Positions 41,258-49,441 are shown, counted from the first letter of the stretch. The stretch: 64,000 nt of DNA from Claveliimonas sp034178805 (GCF_050314255.1 NZ_JBNPMZ010000001.1:62001-126000); one strand, 5' to 3'. A program made the numbers and translations. Notes: generated from the letters alone by a model not told the origin.

Positions 41258-41686
41258 ATGGTAAAGCAGGTGGAAGACCATAAGGCAGTCTGGTATCCGG
41301 GAGCGGAAGAGATGCTGACTGCACTTAAAGAAATGGGATTCCGTATGGTAATCTTAAGCAATTGCAAGATAGCATACCGCAGGGCACACTGGAGGGAATT
41401 TTCCATGGAGCGGTGGTTTAATGCATTTTACGACTGTGAATCCTATGATTTTGCACCTAAGACAGAGATCATTCGGAAGATTGAAAAAGACATACCGGGT
41501 CCTTATATTGTAATCGGTGACAGAAAAAGTGATATGGAATGCGCTGTTTCCAGTGGAAGCATTTTCGTGGGATGCAGATATGGCTTCGGAGAAGAAGGAG
41601 AACTTGACGGAGCAGATTTTCTGGCAGATTCCATAGAAGAAATACCGAATTTTGTTTCATTTATAGAAGACCAGACAAATAGTTAA
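41258..41686 (+). pseudogene. HAD-superfamily hydrolase lacking its N-terminus
   Basis: The 142 residues match the later part of a HAD phosphatase: WYPGAEEMLTALKEMGFRMV, motif II ILSNCK, a motif III lysine (FAPKTEII) and motif IV IGDRKSDMECA. Motif I (DxDGT) with the nucleophile and most of the cap are missing. The same frame is open upstream through about 41192 (LDICILLREEASRRVGES) but does not supply motif I, and the GH43 stop is at 41189. So the gene has lost its 5' part and is probably inactive, a second scar at the edge of the glycosidase operon. Confidence 0.7.
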
Positions 41687-41703
41687 CTAATATTAAAAAT
41701 AAG

Positions 41704-41732
41704 TTGACAATAGAAAAACCTGCATATATAAT
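41704..41732 (+). promoter_or_regulatory. Strong promoter for bioY
   Basis: Perfect TTGACA (41704-41709) and perfect TATAAT (41727-41732) with a 17-base spacer, 32 bases ahead of bioY. A second GTTGACA follows the -10 box (41733-41739). No standard BirA palindrome is visible. Confidence 0.85.
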
Positions 41733-41764
41733 GTTGACAGACTTAAGAAATGGAGGCATATAAT

Positions 41765-42310
41765 ATGCAAAATTCAAAATTCTCAATTCAGGATATATGC
41801 AGTATTGCTATCATGACTGCTATCACTGCCGTAATGGCACAGATTTCTATTCCCATGCCCCTCGGTGTGCCGATGACCATGCAGACCTTTGCGATTACAC
41901 TGGCAGGTATTGTGCTTGGTTCCAAAAAGGGTGGAATGTCCATTCTGGTATACGTATTATTAGGTGCCATCGGAGTTCCGGTATTTGCTGGATTCAGCGG
42001 AGGATTTCAGAATCTGGTGGGACCGACCGGAGGTTTTATCATTTCATTTCCGATCATGGCTTATCTGATCGGGCTTGGGGTAGAACTTAAGAAGAAAGAA
42101 CTGTTCGTTTTATTCCTGGTTCTTGGAACAGTTTCTAATTATGTGGTTGGTGTGATCCTTTTCTGCGTTGTTACCCAGAGTCCTGTGGCAACCGGAATCA
42201 CAGCATGTGTACTTCCGTTTATTCCGACGGCAATCATAAAAGCTGTTGTTGCATCTGTGCTGGGACTGGAGCTTCGCAAGAGACTAGGGATGGTGCTGCA
42301 ATGTGCATAA
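41765..42310 (+). CDS. bioY: Biotin transporter substrate-binding subunit BioY
   Basis: The S component of an energy-coupling factor (ECF) biotin transporter, 181 residues with about six membrane segments. The opening ALMTAITAVMAQISIPMPLG-like pattern (here IMTAITAVMAQISIPMPLG), the PMTMQTFAITLAG segment and the GPTGGFIISFP motif are characteristic. It needs the shared EcfAA'T module, not in this window, or works alone as some BioY proteins do. Start ATG 41765 follows GGAGG; an earlier ATG at 41750 is part of that site. The gene overlaps the next one by 10 bases. Confidence 0.92.
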   Translation: MQNSKFSIQDICSIAIMTAITAVMAQISIPMPLGVPMTMQTFAITLAGIVLGSKKGGMSILVYVLLGAIGVPVFAGFSGGFQNLVGPTGGFIISFPIMAYLIGLGVELKKKELFVLFLVLGTVSNYVVGVILFCVVTQSPVATGITACVLPFIPTAIIKAVVASVLGLELRKRLGMVLQCA

Positions 42311-42702
42311 GATTAAGACCTCATCATCTGCTCTGTACACAGGGATATCAGGGGAAAGGCTATAACGATGCGTTCGTTAGCAATATGAACAGGATCGTCG
42401 GGAAACTCCGCGGGGAAGGACTGGTGGAGATTCAACTTACTTTTTCCACCGATGACCTGTGTGTGTGCTGTCCTCATATGCTGGATGTGGATTTGTGCGA
42501 CAGCAATGAACATGTGAAGCAGCTTGACGGAAAGGTAGTTGAGTATTTCCATCTGGAAGAGAAAACATATAATTATATGGAAATTACCGAAGAAATCCGG
42601 AGCAAAATGACTCCGGAGATCCTGGCGGATATTTGCGGAGAGTGCTCCTGGTATCCGGTGAGTGCCTGCCGGGAGCGGTTGGTTGGAAAACATTTCGGAT
42701 AA
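42301..42702 (+). CDS. DUF1284 protein, cysteine-rich
   Basis: A 133-residue protein starting MCIRLRPHHLLCTQGYQGKG, typical of DUF1284. The cysteine pairs in DDLCVCCPHM and CGECSWYPVSAC could bind an iron-sulfur cluster or zinc (inference); the family has no established role. It overlaps bioY by ten bases, indicating co-translation; whether it is linked to biotin is unknown. Confidence 0.85.
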   Translation: MCIRLRPHHLLCTQGYQGKGYNDAFVSNMNRIVGKLRGEGLVEIQLTFSTDDLCVCCPHMLDVDLCDSNEHVKQLDGKVVEYFHLEEKTYNYMEITEEIRSKMTPEILADICGECSWYPVSACRERLVGKHFG

Positions 42703-42749
42703 TCTATTGCGGATGACGAAAGAGTGTAGAATAAAAACAGTATTTGGAT

Positions 42750-42786
42750 AAGAGAGGAATTCTAATTGGAATATGCCTCTCTTTTT
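42750..42786 (+). terminator. Terminator after the DUF1284 gene
   Basis: AAGAGAGG and CCTCTCTT form the outer stem, AATTC and GGAAT add inner pairs, followed by TTTTTG and more T residues. Confidence 0.85.
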
Positions 42787-42800
42787 GTTTTTGTACATAG

Positions 42801-42829
42801 TTGTTATTTTATTGATATTTCGTTATAAT
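42801..42829 (+). promoter_or_regulatory. Promoter for mscL
   Basis: TTGTTA (42801-42806), 17-base spacer, TATAAT (42824-42829), about 50 bases ahead of mscL. Confidence 0.7.
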
Positions 42830-42879
42830 GTGAATTGAATAGTCTGAAATAGAAGAAACAAAAGAAAAGGAGCAGAGAA

Positions 42880-43305
42880 ATGAAAAAATTTTTAGATGAA
42901 TTTAAAGCCTTTATCAGTCGTGGCAATGTCATGGACATGGCAGTCGGTATCATTATCGGTGGTGCGTTTACCGCAATTGTGAATTCTCTGGTAAATGACA
43001 TTATTAATCCCCTTCTTGGTCTTTTTGGTGGTATGAATTTCGACAAATATCATCTGCAGCTTGCCGGAGATGTGACTCTCAATTACGGAGCATTTATCAC
43101 GGCAATCATTAATTTCCTCATTATGGCGTTTGTGATTTTTATTCTGATCAAGGTGTTGAATAAAGCAGCAGCCATGACAAAGAAAAAAGAAGAGGAAAAA
43201 GAAGAAGCGCCGACAACTAAGAAGTGTCCGTTCTGTAAGAGTGAGATTGATATTGAAGCAACCAGATGTCCGCACTGTACTTCTATCATTGAGGAAGAGG
43301 CGTAA
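42880..43305 (+). CDS. mscL: Large-conductance mechanosensitive channel MscL with C-terminal zinc ribbon
   Basis: A 141-residue osmotic safety valve. The first pore helix (GNVMDMAVGIIIGGAFTAIV, about residues 14-35) and second helix (about 70-95) are standard, and a charged helical bundle follows (KKKEEEKEEAPTT). Unlike most MscL proteins it ends with a zinc ribbon, C116, C119, C130 and C133 (CPFCKSEIDIEATRCPHC). It has its own promoter; AAAAGGAG precedes the ATG. The AlkD-like gene follows within 20 bases. Confidence 0.94.
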   Translation: MKKFLDEFKAFISRGNVMDMAVGIIIGGAFTAIVNSLVNDIINPLLGLFGGMNFDKYHLQLAGDVTLNYGAFITAIINFLIMAFVIFILIKVLNKAAAMTKKKEEEKEEAPTTKKCPFCKSEIDIEATRCPHCTSIIEEEA

Positions 43306-43323
43306 TAACAGAAGGTGAAGCCT

Positions 43324-44046
43324 ATGGTTGAAGAAATACGCAGACAACTGATGCAGGATTCTGAAGAAAAATACCGGGATTTTAACGCATCTCTGGTTCC
43401 CGGAGATAATATCCGCATGCTGGGAATCCGTGTTCCAAAGCTGCGTGAGATTGCGAAAGCGCTGGCAAAGGGAGATGGCAGAAAGTACATAAACGAAATC
43501 ATAGTCTATGAACAAAGGCAGGACATTTATCATGAGGAACTTCTGCTGCATGGAATGATCATTGGATATCTGAAATGTGACATGGAGGAGCGGATGAGGT
43601 TTCTGGATGAATTTGTGCCTCAGATTAATAACTGGGCTGTCTGTGACAGTAGCTGTATGACTTATAAGTTTATGAAGAAAGATCAGGAGCTCTGGTATCG
43701 ATATCTGGAGAAGTTCTTTGACAGTAATCAGGAATATGAGATCCGTTTCGGGATCGTGTCACTTCTGGATCATTTTGTGACAGAAGAGTTTATTGAGCGG
43801 GTGCTGGATAAACTGGCAGGTATCTGTCATGAAGGATATTACGTAAAGATGGCGGCTGCCTGGGCGGTCAGCATCTGCTATGTGAAGTTTCCGAAGCAGA
43901 CATGGGAGTTGCTTGAGGGGGATGAGCTGGATGATTTTACCCATCAGAAATCCATCCAGAAGATTCGGGAGTCCTATCGGGTCAGTAAAGAAGAGAAAGA
44001 AAAAGTGCTGGGATTAAAGAGAAGCAGTACTGCCTGTCGTAAATAA
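43324..44046 (+). CDS. AlkD-like DNA alkylation repair protein
   Basis: An all-helical HEAT-repeat protein (240 residues) of the AlkC/AlkD DNA glycosylase family. The opening IRRQLMQDSEEKYRDFNASL, VPGDNIRMLGIRVPKLREIA and the central WAVCDSSCMTYKFM and MAAAWAVSICYVKFP helices are typical. Studied members remove bulky or positively charged alkyl bases without base flipping; the catalytic Asp/Trp pattern is partly recognisable (WAVCD). I place the start at ATG 43324 after GAAGGTGA. Confidence 0.85.
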   Translation: MVEEIRRQLMQDSEEKYRDFNASLVPGDNIRMLGIRVPKLREIAKALAKGDGRKYINEIIVYEQRQDIYHEELLLHGMIIGYLKCDMEERMRFLDEFVPQINNWAVCDSSCMTYKFMKKDQELWYRYLEKFFDSNQEYEIRFGIVSLLDHFVTEEFIERVLDKLAGICHEGYYVKMAAAWAVSICYVKFPKQTWELLEGDELDDFTHQKSIQKIRESYRVSKEEKEKVLGLKRSSTACRK

Positions 44047-44065
44047 TAGAAAAACGAATAATCAG

Positions 44066-44115
44066 AAACTGCCGTACATACATTAGTGATAAAATGGTGT
44101 GTGCGGCAGTTTTTT
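44066..44115 (+). terminator. Hairpin abutting the yqfC start codon
   Basis: AAACTGCCGTACATAC (44066-44081) pairs with GTGTGTGCGGCAGTTT (44097-44112, two G-U pairs), followed by T residues to 44115. It resembles an intrinsic terminator of the AlkD gene, yet yqfC starts at the very next base (44116) with no other ribosome site visible. Confidence 0.7.
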
Positions 44116-44412
44116 ATGAAAAAAAGAGAAGCGAAAGCCGACAGCCGGTCCTGGAAAAACCGCATGGCAGAGGCGTCGGGAGCGCCAAAGGATGTAGTTC
44201 TTGGAGCGCCCATACTGACGGTAACCGGACAGATGGAACTGAATTTGATGAACTATCGCGGAATACTGGAGTATACGGACACTCTGATTCGCATCCAGAC
44301 CAGAATCGGACAGATTAAGATATGCGGCTGCATGCTTCAGATAGAATCCTATACGAATGATGAAATGAAGGTTACCGGAACTATAAATACAATCGAATAT
44401 CAGAAGCAATAA
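44116..44412 (+). CDS. yqfC: Sporulation protein YqfC (YabP family)
   Basis: A 98-residue protein with the YabP/YqfC beta fold: KDVVLGAPILTVTGQMELN and then YRGILEYTDTLIRIQTRIGQ. YqfC is made in the mother cell under SigmaE in Bacillus; its exact role is unknown. The order yqfC-yqfD-phoH-ybeY is conserved in Firmicutes. ATG 44116 gives the usual MKKR start, but no Shine-Dalgarno lies ahead, only the hairpin and T run; an in-frame GTG at 44086 would lie inside that hairpin. It is followed by yqfD after 22 bases. Confidence 0.88.
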   Translation: MKKREAKADSRSWKNRMAEASGAPKDVVLGAPILTVTGQMELNLMNYRGILEYTDTLIRIQTRIGQIKICGCMLQIESYTNDEMKVTGTINTIEYQKQ

Positions 44413-44434
44413 GGATTCAGAAAGGAGCATATCT

Positions 44435-45688
44435 GTGCTGACAGAGGCTATTCGTTATATCAAAGGCTACTTAAGAATCCGGGTAAGCGGATTTTCGCCG
44501 GAACGCTTTCTGAATGCCTGCTGCCACAGAGGAATCTATCTGTGGGGGCTGCATCCGGTAAAAGGGGCTTATGAGATGTTTATTACAGTATCCGGATTTC
44601 GGCGGCTGAAGCCTGTCATAAAGAAAACAGGAACAACGGTACGAATCACGGGAAGATATGGACTGCCTTTTTTTCTGCACCGTTACCGCAGGAGGAAGAT
44701 CTTTTTTGTGGGAGCATGTATGAGTGTCTGCCTGATCTATTTTTTGTCACTGTTTATCTGGAACATTGATATCCGCGGAAACTATACCCGGACGGATGAG
44801 ACTCTTCTTCGTTTCCTGGAAACCCGGAAGGTGGTACATGGAATGCGAATAGCGAATGTGGATTGCGGACGAATTGTAAAGGATATCCGTAAAGAATATG
44901 ATGATATTATCTGGGTTTCGGCATCGGTAGAGGGAAGCAGGCTTATTATTCAGATAAAAGAAAATGAGGATTCTTTTGAAAATAAAACCGGTCAGGAGGA
45001 CGGGGATGGACAGGAAGGAATGAATCTGGTGGCGGACCAGGACTGTGTGATTACGGAAATGATTACCAGAAAGGGAACGCCTGCAGTTCACGTCGGTGAT
45101 GAGGTGAAAAAGGGAGACCTTCTGGTAAGCGGTATCGTTGAGGTGAAGAATGACAGTCAGGAAGTGACCGGATATCAGCTTCAGAAGGCGGATGCTGATA
45201 TTCAGGGCAGAACGACGATAGAATATCGGGATGCCTGGCCTCTCGTATATGAAGAAAAGGAATATCAGGAGCCCGTAAAGGAAGAATTATTTGTCAGGAT
45301 TGGCTCCTGGCTCTTCTGGCTTGGAAGTAAAAAAAATACCTTTGAAAGTTCAGAAGCACTTCTGAAGAATCATCAACTGTGTATCGGTGAACATTTTTAT
45401 CTCCCCATTTATTATGGAAATCGTGTTACAAAACCTTATGTTTCAACGGAGGTTTCCTATGAAAAAGAAGAACTAAGGCGAATTTTGTCTGAAAGATTTG
45501 TGAAAGAATGCGGGGAACTGGAAAAAAAGGGGGTAGAAATTATCGAGAATAATGTTAAAATATACACAGAGAATGAACAGGCGGAAGCAAGAGGCACACT
45601 GACTGTTCTGCAAAAGATAGGAACTGAACAGAAGGCTTCCATACCTGAAGTTCAGAACAGAGAGGAATTGACAGATGGGAATGATTGA
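44435..45688 (+). CDS. yqfD: Sporulation protein YqfD
   Basis: A 417-residue membrane-anchored protein needed for efficient sporulation in Bacillus. The N-terminal cytoplasmic part (about 1-90, beginning GYLRIRVSGFSPERFLNAC) precedes one membrane helix (about 90-110) and a large external domain that contains a region like the POTRA fold of division proteins (WNIDIRGNYTRTDETLLRFL). Start is GTG 44435 after AAAGGAG. It overlaps phoH by 14 bases, so the two are translated together. Confidence 0.9.
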   Translation: MLTEAIRYIKGYLRIRVSGFSPERFLNACCHRGIYLWGLHPVKGAYEMFITVSGFRRLKPVIKKTGTTVRITGRYGLPFFLHRYRRRKIFFVGACMSVCLIYFLSLFIWNIDIRGNYTRTDETLLRFLETRKVVHGMRIANVDCGRIVKDIRKEYDDIIWVSASVEGSRLIIQIKENEDSFENKTGQEDGDGQEGMNLVADQDCVITEMITRKGTPAVHVGDEVKKGDLLVSGIVEVKNDSQEVTGYQLQKADADIQGRTTIEYRDAWPLVYEEKEYQEPVKEELFVRIGSWLFWLGSKKNTFESSEALLKNHQLCIGEHFYLPIYYGNRVTKPYVSTEVSYEKEELRRILSERFVKECGELEKKGVEIIENNVKIYTENEQAEARGTLTVLQKIGTEQKASIPEVQNREELTDGND

Positions 45689-46670
45689 AGTCATTGCAGA
45701 TATACCTGCTGAGTATCAGAGTACAGTATTCGGGCAGTTTGATGCATTTGCAAAGAAGATAGAGAGGGCGCTTCACGTAACATTGATTGCCAGAGATGAT
45801 ACGGTGAAGATACTGGGTGAGGCGGCGAGAGCTGAGAAGGCGAAGCGTGTGCTGGATCAGCTGACAGAGCTTGCGAGAAGAGGAAGTGAAGTAAAGGAGC
45901 AGAATGTTGATTATACCATTTCTCTTGCGATGGAAGACAGTGAGGAGAAGGTATTGGAGATTGACAGGGATATTATCTGCCACACACTTCAGGGAAAGCC
46001 CATTAAGCCCAAGACACTGGGACAGAAAAAATATGTGGATGCCATTCGAAAACAGATGATCGTGTTCGGACTGGGACCGGCAGGAACCGGAAAAACATAT
46101 CTTGCAATGGCAATGGCCATTACTGCATTTAAAAATAATGAAGTTGGAAGAATTATTCTGACCAGACCGGCAATTGAGGCGGGAGAGAAGCTGGGATTCC
46201 TGCCGGGAGATCTGCAGAGCAAGATAGATCCTTACCTCCGTCCTTTGTACGATGCGCTTTATCAGATCATGGGTGCAGAAAGCTTTCTGAAAAATTCGGA
46301 GAAAGGCCTGATTGAGGTTGCACCTCTGGCTTATATGAGAGGTCGTACTCTGGATAATGCATTCATCATATTGGATGAAGCACAGAATACGACTCCTGCT
46401 CAGATGAAGATGTTCCTGACACGAATTGGATTCGGGTCAAAAGTAGTGATTACAGGTGATTCCACCCAGAAGGATCTGCCGGCAGGACAGCAGTCCGGGC
46501 TGGATGTTGCCACCGCTGTAGTAAAAAATATTGAGGATATCAGCATCTGTACTCTCACCAGTAAAGATGTTGTGCGTCATCCGCTGGTACAGCGCATTGT
46601 GAAGGCATATGAAGAGTATGAATCTAAGAAGGGCCGTACGGGAGACCGGAATCGGAAGCGCAGATCATAA
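45675..46670 (+). CDS. phoH: PhoH-family ATPase (YbeZ-like)
   Basis: A 331-residue cytoplasmic P-loop ATPase. A small KH-like N-terminal region (about 1-100) precedes the RecA-type domain with Walker A FGLGPAGTGKTYLAMA (near residue 135) and Walker B FIILDEAQNTT (near 233). PhoH proteins lie beside the RNase YbeY in many bacteria and are thought to act with it in RNA maturation or decay. It overlaps yqfD and comes 40 bases before ybeY. Confidence 0.93.
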   Translation: MGMIEVIADIPAEYQSTVFGQFDAFAKKIERALHVTLIARDDTVKILGEAARAEKAKRVLDQLTELARRGSEVKEQNVDYTISLAMEDSEEKVLEIDRDIICHTLQGKPIKPKTLGQKKYVDAIRKQMIVFGLGPAGTGKTYLAMAMAITAFKNNEVGRIILTRPAIEAGEKLGFLPGDLQSKIDPYLRPLYDALYQIMGAESFLKNSEKGLIEVAPLAYMRGRTLDNAFIILDEAQNTTPAQMKMFLTRIGFGSKVVITGDSTQKDLPAGQQSGLDVATAVVKNIEDISICTLTSKDVVRHPLVQRIVKAYEEYESKKGRTGDRNRKRRS

Positions 46671-46710
46671 TATGCAGACAGAAAGTATGAATAGCAGAGG
46701 ATAGAAGAAA

Positions 46711-47256
46711 ATGGACGATTATAGAATTACCGGAACACAGATGCCGGAGGAGGAAGCAGCAGTAACTGTTTTTTTTGAGGAGGAGGGAGACATGTCTCTT
46801 CCTCTTCCATGCGAGGAGCTGGCAGTGAGGGTGGCAGGTGCCGCTCTGGACTTCGTGGGATGTCCCTATCAGGCACAGGTGAATCTGCTTCTTACGATGA
46901 ATGACCAGATTCGGGAGATGAATCGGGAATTCCGTGGGATTGACCGGGCTACGGATGTGCTGTCTTTTCCAATGATTGAATATGGGGTTCCGGGAGAGTT
47001 TGATTTTCTGGAAGAAGAGGAAGAATGTTTCGACCCGGAGAGCGGGGAGCTTGTTCTGGGAGACATTGTGATTTCGAAAGAAAAGGTTGTGGCTCAGGCT
47101 GAGGAATATGGACACTCGATCGAGCGAGAATATGCTTTCTTAATTGCTCATTCTGTGTTACACTTAACAGGATATGACCATATAGAGGAAGCGGAACGCA
47201 CGGTCATGGAGGCGAAGCAGAGAGAGATTCTCGAATTGCTTGGAATTACCCGATAG
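46711..47256 (+). CDS. ybeY: Endoribonuclease YbeY
   Basis: A 181-residue single-strand endoribonuclease used in 16S rRNA 3' maturation and ribosome quality control. The zinc-binding signature H-x3-H-x5-H is present as HSVLHLTGYDH near residue 150, and RGIDRATDVLSFP near residue 80 is the other conserved block. An acidic insert (EEEEECFDPESGE) lies between them, longer than in many relatives. It follows phoH in the usual order. Confidence 0.94.
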   Translation: MDDYRITGTQMPEEEAAVTVFFEEEGDMSLPLPCEELAVRVAGAALDFVGCPYQAQVNLLLTMNDQIREMNREFRGIDRATDVLSFPMIEYGVPGEFDFLEEEEECFDPESGELVLGDIVISKEKVVAQAEEYGHSIEREYAFLIAHSVLHLTGYDHIEEAERTVMEAKQREILELLGITR

Positions 47257-47282
47257 AATGATGGAAGGTATGGAATAACGGT

Positions 47283-48938
47283 ATGTCGGATAAGAAAAAA
47301 GGAAATAATTTTTTGGTACAGGGCTCCATTCTGGCGGTGGCAGCTATTATTACAAAGTTTATTGGACTTGCATACAGAATCCCATTGACAAATATTATGG
47401 GAGCAGAGGGAGACGGATATTACGGAGTGGTATTCCAGGTCTATAACCTGGCCCTTATGCTGACCTCTTACAGTCTTCCTATGGCGGTGTCCAAGCTGGT
47501 ATCGGCCAGAATCGCAACCGGACAATATAAGAATGCCCATGCCGTTTTTAAAGGAGCAATGACTTTTGCCGTTCTTTCAGGAGGTGTGGTGACAGCTATT
47601 GTTTTCTTTGGTGCAGAGTATATTGCTGCAGATATTATGAAGATGGATCTGAGTGTGTATGCTCTTCGTGTTCTTGCCCCCTGTATTTTGATTGTCGCTA
47701 TCTTAGGAGTGCTCAGAGGATTCTTCCAGGGATTTGGGACCATGATCCCAACGGCATTTTCCCAGATTGCTGAACAGATCATCAATGCGATTGTTAGCGT
47801 AGTTGGTGCATATCTTCTTTTGAAAACGGGAGAAAAGATGGCCGAGGGACCTAACAGCGAATCCTATGGGGCTGCTTTTGCGGCTGCTGGTGGAACACTG
47901 GGTACCGTGATGGGAGCGCTTACCGCACTCCTTTTTATGCTTCTTGTATTTTTTATGTACAAGTCTACCATGAAACGGCATATGAAGCATGACCGTACGA
48001 GAAGAAGAGAAAGCAGAAAAACCATCTATAAAGTTCTGTTTCTGACGATTGCTCCGGTTATCTTAAGTGCTACTGTTTACAATATCAGCAATCTTCTGGA
48101 TCAGGCTATGTTTACGAATATTATGGCAGTACAGGGATATTCTAAGGCAGAGTATTCTACTCTTCTGGGGATGTTCAGCGGCAGATATGATACGATGACC
48201 AATATTCCACTGAGTGTTTCCAGTGCACTTGCTGCATCCTTTATTCCGAGTCTGGTGGCTACCATTCAGACAGGAAACCGTAAGCAGATACATAGCAAGA
48301 TTGAGATGGTATCCAGGTTTAATATGTTGATCGCGATCCCATGTGCGGCAGGTTTTATCTCCCTTGGAAAGCCGATTTTGGATCTTTTGTATTACACGCA
48401 GGATAATACGATTCCGGCCATGCTTTTGAGACTTGGCGGTGTTTCTGTTGTGTTTTTCTGTTTGTCTACCGTAACAAATGCTGCGCTTCAGGGAATGGAT
48501 CTGATGGCAAAGCCGGTTAAAAATGCGGCTATCTCTCTGGTTATCCACCTGATTGCATTATTTATTATGCTGGTGGCCTTCAAGTGGAATATTTATTCGA
48601 TTGTTTTGAGTAAAATCATATTCGCAGGCGCGATCTGCATTCTGAATGGACATGATTTGCGTGTGGCATGCGGTTATGTACAGGAGTATAAGAGAACATT
48701 TGTTATTCCGACTATTGCTGCTGTGATTATGAGCCTTCTTTCCATGTTGGTTCATCTGATTTGTGAATTATTTATTGGAGCCAGAATTGCTACTGTTATT
48801 TCCATTCTGGTTGCTGTTTTGACATATGCTGTCAGTCTGGTACTCCTTGGAGGCATTTCCAGGGATGAGATGCTGGCACTGCCAAAAGGGCAGACTTTGC
48901 TGAATATCTGCCGAAAAATGCATTTAATGAGAGAATAA
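47283..48938 (+). CDS. Polysaccharide/lipid-linked oligosaccharide flippase, SpoVB-like
   Basis: A 551-residue MOP-superfamily (PST/MurJ/SpoVB) membrane protein with about 14 helices. The opening GNNFLVQGSILAVAAIITKF and IGLAYRIPLTNIMGAEGDGY is typical of the Firmicutes SpoVB/YtgP group. Such proteins flip lipid II or other lipid-linked precursors; the position next to sporulation genes agrees with a role in spore cortex or cell wall synthesis, but several paralogues exist in Firmicutes. Start ATG 47283, 26 bases after ybeY. Confidence 0.85.
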   Translation: MSDKKKGNNFLVQGSILAVAAIITKFIGLAYRIPLTNIMGAEGDGYYGVVFQVYNLALMLTSYSLPMAVSKLVSARIATGQYKNAHAVFKGAMTFAVLSGGVVTAIVFFGAEYIAADIMKMDLSVYALRVLAPCILIVAILGVLRGFFQGFGTMIPTAFSQIAEQIINAIVSVVGAYLLLKTGEKMAEGPNSESYGAAFAAAGGTLGTVMGALTALLFMLLVFFMYKSTMKRHMKHDRTRRRESRKTIYKVLFLTIAPVILSATVYNISNLLDQAMFTNIMAVQGYSKAEYSTLLGMFSGRYDTMTNIPLSVSSALAASFIPSLVATIQTGNRKQIHSKIEMVSRFNMLIAIPCAAGFISLGKPILDLLYYTQDNTIPAMLLRLGGVSVVFFCLSTVTNAALQGMDLMAKPVKNAAISLVIHLIALFIMLVAFKWNIYSIVLSKIIFAGAICILNGHDLRVACGYVQEYKRTFVIPTIAAVIMSLLSMLVHLICELFIGARIATVISILVAVLTYAVSLVLLGGISRDEMLALPKGQTLLNICRKMHLMRE

Positions 48939-48953
48939 AGAGTAAATAATAAG

Positions 48954-49012
48954 CCAATACTATATAAAAAAGGAGTTGTCCTTATGAAAAAAAGATATAG
49001 TATTGGTTTTTT
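48954..49012 (+). other. Perfect inverted repeat enclosing a ribosome site and start codon
   Basis: CCAATACTATAT (48954-48965) and ATATAGTATTGG (48995-49006) are exact 12-base arms; the 29-base loop holds AAGGAG and the ATG at 48984, and six T residues follow the second arm (49007-49012). It has the form of a terminator placed inside the next gene's first codons, or of a structure that controls its translation. Confidence 0.65.
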
Positions 49013-49346
49013 GATTATTTCGCTGGTACTCCTGGTCGGCATATCCGGGGCATATCAGATCAGTTATGAAAAAGCAAAGGAACGTGCCCGGGAAGAGCAG
49101 GTTCAGATTAAGAATGAGATCCCTTCCGTATCCGCAGATGGTGAAGCAATGAAAGCGGATTGTTATTATCTTATGGAAGTAAATGGATATGTGGCAGTAT
49201 TTTGCAGTGATAAAAAGACGGCCTATGAGTATACCAGCATTCAGGTGAAGGATCTGCCTTACGATCTGCAAAATGAGATTAAAAATGGAAAATATGTGAA
49301 GGATACGGAAAGCCTCTACAGTTTTCTGGAAAACTACACCAGCTGA
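48984..49346 (+). CDS. Membrane-anchored protein with BofC-like C-terminal region
   Basis: A 120-residue protein. One N-terminal membrane helix or uncleaved signal (about 6-26, IGFLIISLVLLVGISGAYQI), then a Lys/Glu/Arg linker, then about 65 residues (CYYLMEVNGYVAVFCSDKKT and then YEYTSIQVKDLPYDLQ) resembling the C-terminal domain of BofC, a forespore regulator of pro-SigmaK processing in Bacillus. The resemblance is by pattern only. The ATG lies inside a perfect inverted repeat. It follows the SpoVB-like gene by 45 bases, keeping the sporulation flavour of the region. Confidence 0.6.
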   Translation: MKKRYSIGFLIISLVLLVGISGAYQISYEKAKERAREEQVQIKNEIPSVSADGEAMKADCYYLMEVNGYVAVFCSDKKTAYEYTSIQVKDLPYDLQNEIKNGKYVKDTESLYSFLENYTS

Positions 49347-49372
49347 CTTAACATGCAACAGGAGAATCCACA

Positions 49373-49441
49373 ATGAAGTTCCTGAAATGGTATCGGAAAA
49401 TGCAGAATTTGGGGTTTGCGAAAATACGGAAATTAGTGTAA
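49373..49441 (+). CDS. Possible 22-residue basic peptide
   Basis: ATG 49373, eight bases after CAGGAG, opens a 22-codon frame ending at TAA 49441. The peptide is basic and amphipathic-looking (MKFLKWYRKMQN, then GFAKIRKLV). It sits alone in the 136-base gap between the BofC-like gene and the DUF896 gene. It may be chance, a leader peptide or a real small protein. Confidence 0.3.
   Translation: MKFLKWYRKMQNLGFAKIRKLV

Noticed and set aside
41687..41764. BirA-type biotin operator ahead of bioY
   Set aside because: The region has a strong promoter and two GTTGACA words, but no TTGTAAACC-N-GGTTTACAA-like dyad.
42205..42702. Longer start for the DUF1284 protein, inside bioY
   Set aside because: The family N-terminus (MCIRLRPHHLL) begins at ATG 42301; the upstream residues read only as out-of-frame bioY.
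44094..44318. Alternative frame overlapping yqfC on the same strand
   Set aside because: It has no family features and conflicts with the clear YabP/YqfC pattern in the chosen frame.
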